Positions 1-6,020 of a DNA stretch of 43,032 nt are shown one piece after another; the stretch's first letter is position 1; every line of letters starts with the position of its first letter. A program made the translations under genes and the position numbers. Source of the stretch: Deltaproteobacteria bacterium (GTDB lineage Bacteria; Desulfobacterota; Desulfuromonadia; Geobacterales; Geobacteraceae); NCBI GenBank assembly GCA_021848385.1, contig JAJZUQ010000023.1, positions 1 through 43,032 of the forward strand, read 5' to 3'. Under the pieces are notes generated by a model that saw only the letters and a program-made list of their open reading frames with translations, was not told the origin of the DNA and did not search any database.

Positions 1-1
1 A

Positions 2-601
2 ACCGGTATCAGTCGAAGCCTCACTACTACCGGCCGGAACATGACCGGGGTCAGTTCCAAGGTCCCCATGGTAACTCTAGTGAAGGCGGTTATGGATATC
101 AAGCCGGTAAGAACAATGGGAGTGCTCTACAATTCCCGGGAAGTCGGTTCGGTCGTACAAATGAAGGAGATGAAACGGGTAGCTTCGCAGCATGGTTTTA
201 CTGTGGTTGAGGCCAGTGTTTCTTCCCATGCAGGCCTCGATGCGGCGCTGAATTCCCTTCTGGCCAAAGTTGACTGCATATACGTGGCTGAAAGTTCCCT
301 CGTCTGCCACAGTTTCGAAAAGATTGTCCACCGGGCCAACGCGCAAAAGATCCCGGTTATTTCCCAGATGCCCGATGCCTCCGACAAGGGGGCATTAGTG
401 GCCCTTGAGGTCAATACGGCTGAACAGGGGCAGATTGCCGGCGACTACGCGGCAAAGATACTCGGCGGAAGGAAGGCGTCCCAGTTGCCTGTTCTTACTC
501 CGCACAAGGTCGATCTTGTTATCAACCTGCGAACGGCCAGAATTCTTGACCTTCATGTAAATTTCCAGGCCCTGAGCCTGGCAACCAAAATAATTAAGTG
601 A
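2..601 (+). CDS. ABC transporter substrate-binding protein (PF04392-like), 5' truncated by window edge
   Basis: The reading frame is open to the left edge, so the true start lies outside the window; the first internal ATG (41) is not the start. The visible part looks like the second lobe of a periplasmic binding protein of the ABC_sub_bind/TrpX type: a GVLYNSREVGS strand-turn, a segment treating a pair of residues as domain-swap hinge (VDCIYVAESSLV), IPVISQMPDAS and the typical VALEVNTAEQGQIAGDYAAKIL stretch shortened here to its pattern. The end (NLRTARILDLHV) matches the usual 'N..TA..LGL.I' ending of the family. A receiver protein follows 39-69 bases downstream, so this binding protein may feed a signalling system rather than, or as well as, a transporter. 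Family call is fairly secure; ligand unknown. Confidence 0.8.
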   Translation, partial: TGISRSLTTTGRNMTGVSSKVPMVTLVKAVMDIKPVRTMGVLYNSREVGSVVQMKEMKRVASQHGFTVVEASVSSHAGLDAALNSLLAKVDCIYVAESSLVCHSFEKIVHRANAQKIPVISQMPDASDKGALVALEVNTAEQGQIAGDYAAKILGGRKASQLPVLTPHKVDLVINLRTARILDLHVNFQALSLATKIIK

Positions 602-624
602 TAACGGCTGGTTATTGATAATCT

Positions 625-642
625 ATCCTGATCAGTCAGGAT
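625..642 (+). other. Short hairpin between binding protein and response regulator
   Basis: Seven-base perfect inverted repeat (ATCCTGA / TCAGGAT) with a TCAG loop. It has no T-tract, so it is not a normal terminator. It overlaps the ATG at 641, which would be buried in the stem; this favours the later ATG at 671 for the downstream gene. Confidence 0.4.
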
Positions 643-670
643 GTCTGCAGAGCAGGTTGACGAGGAGTTG

Positions 671-1054
671 ATGGGGAAGATTCTTATAATCGACGATGAT
701 AAAATGTTTACCGATGTGCTGAGCGGTTACATTCATCAATACTATCCATTATTGCAGGTCGAAACCTGCACCAATCCGCTTCTTGCCCTACCCGCCATGA
801 AACGGGGGGGGCTGGCCCTGTTGCTGGTGGATCTCGAAATGCCCTGTCTGGACGGTAACAAGATTTTCAGGTTCGCAACTGAGTCGGGGATCGATAAAAA
901 CCGGATAGTGATTCTTTCCGGCCGGGATGCGGAGTATCTCCATGAACGCTTCCCCATGGGGTCCTGTCTTGCCGTACTCAACAAGTATGAAGTGAAACAG
1001 AAGGCAGTGCTTGACATGATCTTCAGTTCCTTGCAGCGCAAGGTCGGAAGTTGA
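671..1054 (+). CDS. Single-domain response regulator (CheY-like receiver)
   Basis: About 127 residues, just one receiver domain and no output domain. The acidic pocket is IIDDD near the N-terminus, the phospho-acceptor Asp sits in LLVDLEMPCLDG, the conserved Ser/Thr is in VILSGRD and the switch Lys in VLNKYE, so it should be phosphorylatable. Start: ATG 671 lies directly before GKILIIDDD and follows GAGGAG at 662-667 (tight spacing, 3 bases); ATG 641 gives ten more residues but sits in a hairpin and lacks a clear ribosome site. It is downstream of a periplasmic binding protein gene; the cognate kinase is probably outside the window to the left. Confidence 0.85.
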   Translation: MGKILIIDDDKMFTDVLSGYIHQYYPLLQVETCTNPLLALPAMKRGGLALLLVDLEMPCLDGNKIFRFATESGIDKNRIVILSGRDAEYLHERFPMGSCLAVLNKYEVKQKAVLDMIFSSLQRKVGS

Positions 1055-1092
1055 AGCGGGAATTCTGCGGCTATTGGTGGAGAGAATAAAAA

Positions 1093-1482
1093 ATGGCTAA
1101 AAAAATGGTGGTAACGTTTCTCCTGCAGAAACATCTGCGGCCGGATTGGCAGGTCGAATTGTCAGGGCACAGGTTTGATCTTTTCTTTGTGGAGGTGGCC
1201 GATGACCTCGCGCGGTTCGGCATTGAGCTGTCTGTGGCCCATAATAACGACATTACGATCGACATCAACAGTTATGCCGATCTGCTGAATGCGGTGCGCA
1301 TCTCCTCGCCTGCTGACGGTTTTGCCAGTATCTGCGTCGGGCATGTCATAGGGAAGAGCCCGAACCTGGATATTTACGAGGACATCAAGCGGGCGATAAA
1401 TCGTCTGGCTTTTGCTCCTGAAACCATTGCGCCTGATGAGGAAAACCGTCGGGTCTGCCATAATTGCGGCTGCGGCTGCTGA
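1093..1482 (+). CDS. Small protein of unknown function with C-terminal Cys cluster
   Basis: 129 residues, preceded by GGAGAG about 9 bases before the ATG. I do not recognise the family. The body looks like a soluble alpha/beta protein, with alternating hydrophobic strands (MVVTFLLQ, FDLFFVEVADD) and no signal peptide. The last eight residues are CHNCGCGC: four cysteines and a histidine, which could bind a metal or an iron-sulfur cluster, or act in redox. It follows the receiver gene by 38 bases and converges with the phosphodiesterase gene, ending 11 bases from it. Probably co-transcribed with the receiver; function unknown. Confidence 0.75.
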   Translation: MAKKMVVTFLLQKHLRPDWQVELSGHRFDLFFVEVADDLARFGIELSVAHNNDITIDINSYADLLNAVRISSPADGFASICVGHVIGKSPNLDIYEDIKRAINRLAFAPETIAPDEENRRVCHNCGCGC

Positions 1483-1493
1483 CAAGCCTGCTG

Positions 1494-1964
1494 CTACTCT
1501 ACGGGAATAATTTCAGCGGATATGCGGTTGCCGGTGATGATGATCCGGGCGAAACTTTTTGTAGCGCATGCTTCGGCCAGGGATCCCGGGTTGACGAACA
1601 AAATGCCTTCACTCCGGATTATTCCGGCCATGTGGGTGTGGCCATAGAGTACAACGTGGGACTTTGTGCTGCGGGCTTTCTTTCGGAGTTGGGATAGCCC
1701 GCTTTTGACGTTGTAGCGGTCGCCATGGGTAATGAGGATGTTCCTGCCGGCTAACGAGACGCAGAGCTCTTTCGGGGCTGTGGATGCCGGGTCGCAGTTG
1801 CCGGCCACCATGATCACACTCTTTCCCAGCGCATGCTCCATCGCGGTTGCGTCGTCGGCAACATCCCCCAGGTGGATGATGTGGTCGGACTGTCCGGCCT
1901 GGTCGATGGCCCTGACCGCCAGCGGGTAGTTGCCATGGGTATCGGATATAACGAGGATTCTCAT
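1494..1964 (-). CDS. YfcE/MJ0936-family metallophosphoesterase
   Basis: 156 residues from the ATG at 1964, which begins MRILVISDTHGN as in this family; a longer in-frame extension to 2030 has no similarity to the fold and is not used. All metal-binding blocks of calcineurin-like phosphoesterases are present in order: D8-x-H10, LGD (D34), GNCD (N56), ITHGD and the final GHTH. Members are small Mn-dependent phosphodiesterases active on model diesters or cyclic nucleotides; the physiological substrate is unknown. It converges with the Cys-tail protein gene and is divergent from sppA. Confidence 0.9.
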   Translation of the reverse strand: MRILVISDTHGNYPLAVRAIDQAGQSDHIIHLGDVADDATAMEHALGKSVIMVAGNCDPASTAPKELCVSLAGRNILITHGDRYNVKSGLSQLRKKARSTKSHVVLYGHTHMAGIIRSEGILFVNPGSLAEACATKSFARIIITGNRISAEIIPVE

Positions 1965-2084
1965 ACCGCTAGCATAGGTAAATGGCATCCAGCCGTCAAG
2001 CCGGTTTATGTGACTATGCATTACCTGCATTCATTGTTCGACCAGCTGAGTTCAACCGTGGATTGATGAAAAAGTGGAGCTGAC

Positions 2085-2981
2085 ATGAATACTAATAAAT
2101 GGATATGGGTATGGATTGCCGTACCGCTCTGCATGATCCTGCTTTTTGGAGCCTCGGTGTATGTCGCATCGGTGCTTTTGGGTGAGAGGGGGCGATTTGT
2201 GACGGGCGGAGGAGTCGGCCTTCTGGAAGTCAAGGGGCCCATTATTGAATCCCAGGAAACCATACGGCAGGTACGGGAGTTGAAAGAGGACACCAACGTG
2301 AAAGCAGTAGTCCTGCGGATCGAATCTCCGGGCGGCGGAGTGGGTCCTTCCCAGGAGATATATGAAGAGATTAAGAAGCTTGCCGCGCAAAAAAAGGTGG
2401 TGGTCTCCATGGGGAGCGTTGCTGCATCGGGAGGGTATTACATCGCCGCACCCGCTTCGGTGATATATGCCAACCCGGGAACCATCACCGGCAGCATCGG
2501 GGTACTCATGAAATTTGCCACAGTGGAAGGGCTGATGGGAAAGCTCGGGGTGAAGGCCCAGACTATAAAAAGCGGTGAATTCAAGGACGTAGGTTCACCG
2601 GCGCGCCCCATGACCGAGAAGGAACGGGCCATGCTACAGGGGGTGATCGACAGTACCTACGGCCAGTTTGTAAAGGCGGTTGCCGAGGGGAGGAAGCTCC
2701 CTGTCGATGAAGTGAAAAACCTGGCTGATGGCCGTATCTATACCGGCGAGCAGGCAAAGGGGCTGAAGCTCGTCGATAAGCTCGGTAATCTGGAGGACGC
2801 TGTCGCCGAGGCGGGACGGCTGGCCGGCCTCAAGGGTGAGCCGCAGGTCATTAGGCCGAGCAAGAAGAAAAAGATTCTTCTGGATATGCTGGTGGAGGAA
2901 AGTGCCGGCAGGCTTGGCAACCTGGTGAAGAGGGAGAGCGGCGTCAGCGTCAATTACGAGCTGGACGGATTTATCAATTAG
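2085..2981 (+). CDS. sppA: Signal peptide peptidase SppA, 36-kDa type
   Basis: 298 residues with one N-terminal membrane anchor (about residues 6-31) and a ClpP/crotonase-like S49 peptidase domain. The oxyanion/substrate loop ESPGGGVGPS (80-89) and the nucleophile motif SVAASGGYYIA (Ser115) are visible; the general-base Lys is in IKSGEFKD (Lys162 or Lys167). It belongs to the short SppA form that works as an oligomer with one Ser/Lys dyad per dome, unlike the doubled 67-kDa E. coli form. It degrades cleaved signal peptides in the membrane. The C-terminus after residue 255 is a basic, less conserved tail. It is followed by a 180-base gap before yhbY. Confidence 0.93.
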   Translation: MNTNKWIWVWIAVPLCMILLFGASVYVASVLLGERGRFVTGGGVGLLEVKGPIIESQETIRQVRELKEDTNVKAVVLRIESPGGGVGPSQEIYEEIKKLAAQKKVVVSMGSVAASGGYYIAAPASVIYANPGTITGSIGVLMKFATVEGLMGKLGVKAQTIKSGEFKDVGSPARPMTEKERAMLQGVIDSTYGQFVKAVAEGRKLPVDEVKNLADGRIYTGEQAKGLKLVDKLGNLEDAVAEAGRLAGLKGEPQVIRPSKKKKILLDMLVEESAGRLGNLVKRESGVSVNYELDGFIN

Positions 2982-3030
2982 CTTGATACGCCACTGCGGC
3001 AAGATGATATAAATAATTCCGCTTTGCAGG

Positions 3031-3122
3031 CAAGATGACTCTAAAACCACGGTCTTGGTGCCGGACAAACTCGGCACAGATTGGGCGACCTAGGGCCGCC
3101 CCTACGCGTAAATGTCATCTTG
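3031..3122. repeat. Small inverted-repeat element in the sppA-yhbY gap
   Basis: The gap between sppA and yhbY is bounded by a perfect 9-base inverted pair, CAAGATGAC at 3031-3039 and GTCATCTTG at 3114-3122. Inside are a hairpin (GTGCCG 3058-3063 with CGGCAC 3072-3077) and a GGGCG...CGCCC stretch ending in CCCCTACGCG, a kind of GC-rich intergenic sequence also seen at 42521-42572. A related copy of GGCAAGATGA lies at 2999-3008. It may be a REP- or MITE-like remnant. Confidence 0.4.
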
Positions 3123-3159
3123 AGTGCGAATAACACACTACGAAACGAAAGCGAGACGC

Positions 3160-3462
3160 ATGGAATTGACCGGTAAGCAGAAACGATTTCTCAGGGGGCT
3201 CGGGCATGGGCTCAAGCCAGTTGTAACTGTCGGAAAGAACGAAGTGAATGCCGCACTTGTACAGGAAACCGATGAAGCGCTGTCTTCTCACGAACTGGTC
3301 AAGATCAAGATCCTCGAAAGTTGCCTTCTTGACCGTCACGAAGTTGCGGAGGAACTGGCGGCCACGTGCGGTGCGCGGGTGGCCCAGGTACTGGGGCGGA
3401 CCGTCCTTCTCTACCGGCCGGCTATGGAACCGAAACTGGAACTTCCCTCGGGTAAAAAATAG
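3160..3462 (+). CDS. yhbY: YhbY-type CRM-domain RNA-binding protein
   Basis: 100 residues from the ATG at 3160 (MELTGKQKRFLRGL), the usual start of the family; twelve extra upstream codons to 3124 are not conserved. The single CRM domain shows the hallmark GLKPVVTVGKNEVN (a GxxG-type RNA-binding loop) and the H/ELVKIKI strand. E. coli YhbY associates with pre-50S ribosomal particles and this protein probably does the same. The stop codon overlaps the start of a bidirectional terminator at 3461. Confidence 0.92.
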   Translation: MELTGKQKRFLRGLGHGLKPVVTVGKNEVNAALVQETDEALSSHELVKIKILESCLLDRHEVAEELAATCGARVAQVLGRTVLLYRPAMEPKLELPSGKK

Positions 3463-3486
3463 AGACGCCCTCGAAAGGGCGCCTCT
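3454..3486 (-). terminator. Rho-independent terminator, best in minus direction
   Basis: Stem AGAGACGCCCT / AGGGCGCCTCT with a CGAA loop (3461-3486). Read on the minus strand it is followed by ATTTTTTA, so it ends the transcript of the proline-rich protein gene, whose stop is at 3517. On the plus strand it could also stop yhbY but has no T-run. Confidence 0.8.
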
Positions 3487-3516
3487 ATCTGGATTCGTCC
3501 GGATGCAGCCAGACTT

Positions 3517-4098
3517 CTAGTCGTCGTCTCTATCGTGTTTGTTCCTTTTCCGATCTTCCTTTTCCCACTTTCTTTCTTCTTTCCGTTCTTCCTTGCGGTG
3601 TTTCTTCCATGACTTGTCAGGACGGAAGTAATTCCCCCGGTAGTGTTCACGGTCTTCGCGATAGTGGCCGTACTCTTCGTCCCGGTAATGACGGATCTGC
3701 TCATAGCGGTATCTGCGGAGACCGGGGGGGAGGTTGCGCTCCGGCATCGAGACCCATGGACCGTTGTAATTGCGTCCCTGAAACCATGCACCACCGTTGA
3801 AAAGATAGTAACGGCCGGAGATGAACACCATATCGTAGGGGATGCCGACAGCGATGTGAAAGCCGAGTTCGGGCGGTTCGATAAACAGGGGCGGTTGCTG
3901 GATGATAATCTGTGGTGTGGGAGGGACGTAGACCGGCGGTGCAGGAGCGTAGACGGGCGGTGGGGGGGCATATACCGGCGGAGGTGGTGGTAATGGGTCA
4001 CCACTGTGGATGTTGATGTCGAAGCCGACATTGGCCCCGAAGGCGGCACTGGTGGCAAGGGATAATGCCAGGGTAAGGGTGAACAGGGTGCGTTTCAT
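3517..4098 (-). CDS. Proline-rich exported protein with highly charged C-terminus, riboswitch controlled
   Basis: 193 residues, with a strong AGGAGG ribosome site 9 bases before the ATG. A Sec signal peptide is clear (MKRTLFTLTLALSLATSAAFGA, cleavage near AFG-A in residues 19-22). Residues 36-72 are a proline-rich stretch with three PPPPVYAP-like repeats. Residues 75-125 form an aromatic-rich globular part (FHIAVGIPYDMV, RYYLFNGGAWFQG). From about 130 the sequence is rich in Tyr/Arg/His, then a Lys/Glu/Arg tail ends in Asp. I do not recognise a named family. It should be periplasmic or on the cell surface. It is the first and only gene after the GEMM-I riboswitch at 4195-4282, so its expression probably follows a cyclic dinucleotide. 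Known Geobacter genes under such switches often serve extracellular electron transfer; that role here is inference. Confidence 0.85.
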   Translation of the reverse strand: MKRTLFTLTLALSLATSAAFGANVGFDINIHSGDPLPPPPPVYAPPPPVYAPAPPVYVPPTPQIIIQQPPLFIEPPELGFHIAVGIPYDMVFISGRYYLFNGGAWFQGRNYNGPWVSMPERNLPPGLRRYRYEQIRHYRDEEYGHYREDREHYRGNYFRPDKSWKKHRKEERKEERKWEKEDRKRNKHDRDDD

Positions 4099-4160
4099 AA
4101 CGTATGACCTCCTGGGTAGAGTTGTTCCTGATTCTGCCGGAACAGGGGGTAGCGGTACAT

Positions 4161-4214
4161 AAAAAAAGCCGCATTGCCGGTGTATACCTGTAAAAGATAT
4201 TTCGGCAACCCGGC
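4161..4214 (-). terminator. Terminator of the riboswitch expression platform
   Basis: On the minus strand the segment 4214-4203 (GCCGGGTTGCCG) pairs with 4179-4168 (CGGCAATGCGGC) through two GCCG/CGGC blocks, followed at once by seven Ts (4167-4161). The 5' arm of this hairpin is also the 3' part of the aptamer, so ligand-bound aptamer and terminator cannot form together. This predicts an ON switch: ligand prevents termination. Confidence 0.8.
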
Positions 4215-4282
4215 TGTCTTCGTGAGACCCTGTAGGCTTTCCGTCCCACCCTCGCGGGTGGTTTAGTATTATCGTGTATCCA
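4195..4282 (-). promoter_or_regulatory. GEMM-I riboswitch, probably cyclic AMP-GMP (cAG) type
   Basis: Minus-strand RNA from 4282 shows the GEMM-I layout: P1 5' arm GGATA, J1/2 with CACGATAATACTAAACC, a P2 hairpin CCACCC-GCGA-GGGTGG capped by a GNRA tetraloop, the signature GGGACGGAAAGCC, a P3 hairpin GGGTCTCACGAAGACAGCC carrying the tetraloop-receptor side, and GGGTTGCCGAAATATC closing P1. The J1/2 sequence and the GGAAAGCC variant (rather than GCAAAGCC of Vc2-type c-di-GMP switches) match what I remember of the Geobacter cAG riboswitches such as the one upstream of Gmet_0970. Ligand choice is therefore likely cAG but is from memory, not tested. Confidence 0.88.
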
Positions 4283-4305
4283 ATAGTCCTGTGCTTTCTA
4301 ATGAA

Positions 4306-4335
4306 TCAATAGCGTATCTTAATGGCTGAAGTCAA
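4306..4335 (-). promoter_or_regulatory. Candidate sigma70 promoter for the riboswitch transcript
   Basis: Minus strand TTGACT (4335-4330), an 18-base spacer and TATTGA (4311-4306). Transcription would start near 4299, about 17 bases before the aptamer, which fits a short 5' end. Confidence 0.45.
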
Positions 4336-4441
4336 GTTTTTTATGGCAGGGAATCCAAACTGTGCCGTTGAGAATATGTGTTGCATGGTAGTATGTGTGT
4401 GGCAGGGGATGAAATCCAAGAACGAGGGGAGTCACCGTTAT

Positions 4442-4630
4442 ATGGCAAGAATTGTCTGGGTGGACCGTGATGAATGTATCAGTTGCGGACTCTGCGTGTC
4501 GTTATTGCCGGAAGTATTTCGCTTCGAGGGGGATAAGTCGGAAGCGTACAATCCGGCTGGGGCACCGGAAGAGAAGTTACGGGAATGCGTCGATGGTTGT
4601 CCGGTGGGGGCGATCCACTGGAAGGATTGA
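4442..4630 (+). CDS. Single-cluster [4Fe-4S] ferredoxin
   Basis: 62 residues from the ATG at 4442 (MARIVWVDRDECISCGLC), preceded by AGGGGAG. The Cys pattern is CxxCxxC (CISCGLC) plus CPVGAI at the C-terminus, giving four ligands for one cluster; a fifth Cys lies in RECVDGCP, and the second-cluster motif seen in 2x[4Fe-4S] ferredoxins is missing. This matches monocluster ferredoxins of the Desulfovibrio gigas type. A 40-codon N-terminal extension to 4322 lies over the riboswitch promoter and has no conserved content, so it is not used. Electron partner unknown. It converges with the dGTPase gene. Confidence 0.88.
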   Translation: MARIVWVDRDECISCGLCVSLLPEVFRFEGDKSEAYNPAGAPEEKLRECVDGCPVGAIHWKD

Positions 4631-4668
4631 GCCGTGATAGGGATGGGCAAAGATTCGTCGACGTTGCT

Positions 4669-5817
4669 TCAAACACGTTCATAGGGTTCAAACAGGCGCT
4701 TGAACTCGTCCAGGGCGTAGCGGTCGGTCATCCCCGCGATGTAGTCACAGATGACCCGTTCCCTCCCTGCAACATCCATTTTATGCAGGTATTTGCGGGG
4801 TAGAAGGGTGGGGTGGTTGACGTATGCCTCGAAGAGATTCGAAAGATAACGTTCTGCCTTGACCCTCATCCGTTCGACTTTGTAGTGACGATAGAGGTTA
4901 TCCAGCAGGAAGCGTTTTAGCGCCTTGTTCTTCCGGGCCAGTTCGGGGCTCAGACTTACCACTGGCCGGTTCACGCGTCTCAGATCGTCGAGGCTCCCGA
5001 TGTCGGATTCTGCAATCGTGGCCAGGGTGGTGGCGGTGAGATCGTTTATGAACATGCCGATGAGTGCGCTGATGGTCTGGTACTTTTTCCGCTCGGCGTC
5101 GGTCGACGGATACCTGGCGCAGACGGTGCCGTAGACCTCCTGCCACAACTCCACCTGCTGCAGTTGTTCGAGGGTGATGTAGCCGGATTTCAGACCGTCG
5201 TCGATGTCATGGTTATTATAGGCGATCTCGTCGGCGAAATTGATGAGTTGCGCCTCTATTGTCGGCACCACGCCCGGATTGAAGTCGGCAATGATCTCCA
5301 GGGGGCGGTCGTAAGGGGATGAGTGTTTGATGATCCCCTCTCGCACCTCCCAGGAGAGGTTGAGGCCGTTGAAACCGGGGTATTTTTCCTCAAGTTCGTC
5401 CACGACCCGCAGTGACTGGAGATTGTGCTCAAAACCGCCATGGCTTTTCATGAGGCGATTGAGCACTTCTTCGCCGGTATGGCCGAATGGGGTGTGCCCC
5501 AGGTCGTGGGCAAGGGCCATGGCCTCGGTCAGTTCCTCGTTGAGTTTGAGTCTGCGCGCGATAGCCTTGCCGATCTGTGCCACTTCCAGTGAATGGGTCA
5601 GGCGGGTGCGGTAGTAATCCCCCTCGTGATTGACGAAGACCTGGGTCTTGTATTCCAGACGCCGGAAGGCGGCGCAGTGAATTATCCGGTCCCGGTCGCG
5701 TTCGAAGGCCGGACGGTCGTCGCGCAGTTCTTCCGGGTACCTTCTCCCTAATGAGAGGGAACTCCGGGCGGCGTAGGGAGCCAGGTCGGGTCGTTCCGCG
5801 GATGTGGTTGAGGTCAT
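4669..5817 (-). CDS. dgt: Deoxyguanosinetriphosphate triphosphohydrolase-like protein
   Basis: 382 residues, start ATG 5817 with AAGGAA upstream. HD-domain metal ligands are visible: H in RLTHSLEVAQIG, HD in ALAHDLGHTPFGH, and the later conserved D in INFADEIAYNNHDIDDG. The N-terminal RDRDRIIHCAAFRRLEYKTQVF block is typical of dGTPase family members. It hydrolyses dNTPs to nucleosides and triphosphate, affecting dNTP pools. It stands alone, with its own promoter in the 200-base divergent gap shared with the aldolase operon. Confidence 0.92.
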   Translation of the reverse strand: MTSTTSAERPDLAPYAARSSLSLGRRYPEELRDDRPAFERDRDRIIHCAAFRRLEYKTQVFVNHEGDYYRTRLTHSLEVAQIGKAIARRLKLNEELTEAMALAHDLGHTPFGHTGEEVLNRLMKSHGGFEHNLQSLRVVDELEEKYPGFNGLNLSWEVREGIIKHSSPYDRPLEIIADFNPGVVPTIEAQLINFADEIAYNNHDIDDGLKSGYITLEQLQQVELWQEVYGTVCARYPSTDAERKKYQTISALIGMFINDLTATTLATIAESDIGSLDDLRRVNRPVVSLSPELARKNKALKRFLLDNLYRHYKVERMRVKAERYLSNLFEAYVNHPTLLPRKYLHKMDVAGRERVICDYIAGMTDRYALDEFKRLFEPYERV

Positions 5818-5898
5818 GGATATTTTCCTTGGGGGGTTCCCCGTAAATAACGCAGGATTTCTTCCTGTCAGGGGCAGGTTCTCACCATGTGACGTCGT

Positions 5899-5927
5899 AT
5901 TTAAACCCGCCCTGCCGGGGGTGTCAA
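5899..5927 (-). promoter_or_regulatory. Sigma70-like promoter for dgt
   Basis: Minus strand TTGACA (5927-5922), a 17-base spacer and TTAAAT (5904-5899). It lies about 80 bases before the dgt ATG. Confidence 0.6.
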
Positions 5928-5940
5928 CTACAAAGATTGC

Positions 5941-5970
5941 TTGACTCGATTTCAGCCAGCATGGTAAATT
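5941..5970 (+). promoter_or_regulatory. Sigma70-like promoter for the aldolase-rsmD-coaD operon
   Basis: TTGACT (5941-5946), 17-18 bases, then GTAAAT/TAAATT (5964-5970). Its -35 is only 14 bases from the -35 of the divergent dgt promoter, so the two could compete for polymerase. Confidence 0.55.
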
Positions 5971-6020
5971 TAAAGCCTTTTTAAGAACTAATTAACGGAT
6001 TCTACCATGGTATACATACA

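Noticed and set aside
4322-4441. 40-codon N-terminal extension of the ferredoxin
   Set aside because: It covers the -35 region of the riboswitch promoter, has no family content and the inner ATG has AGGGGAG.
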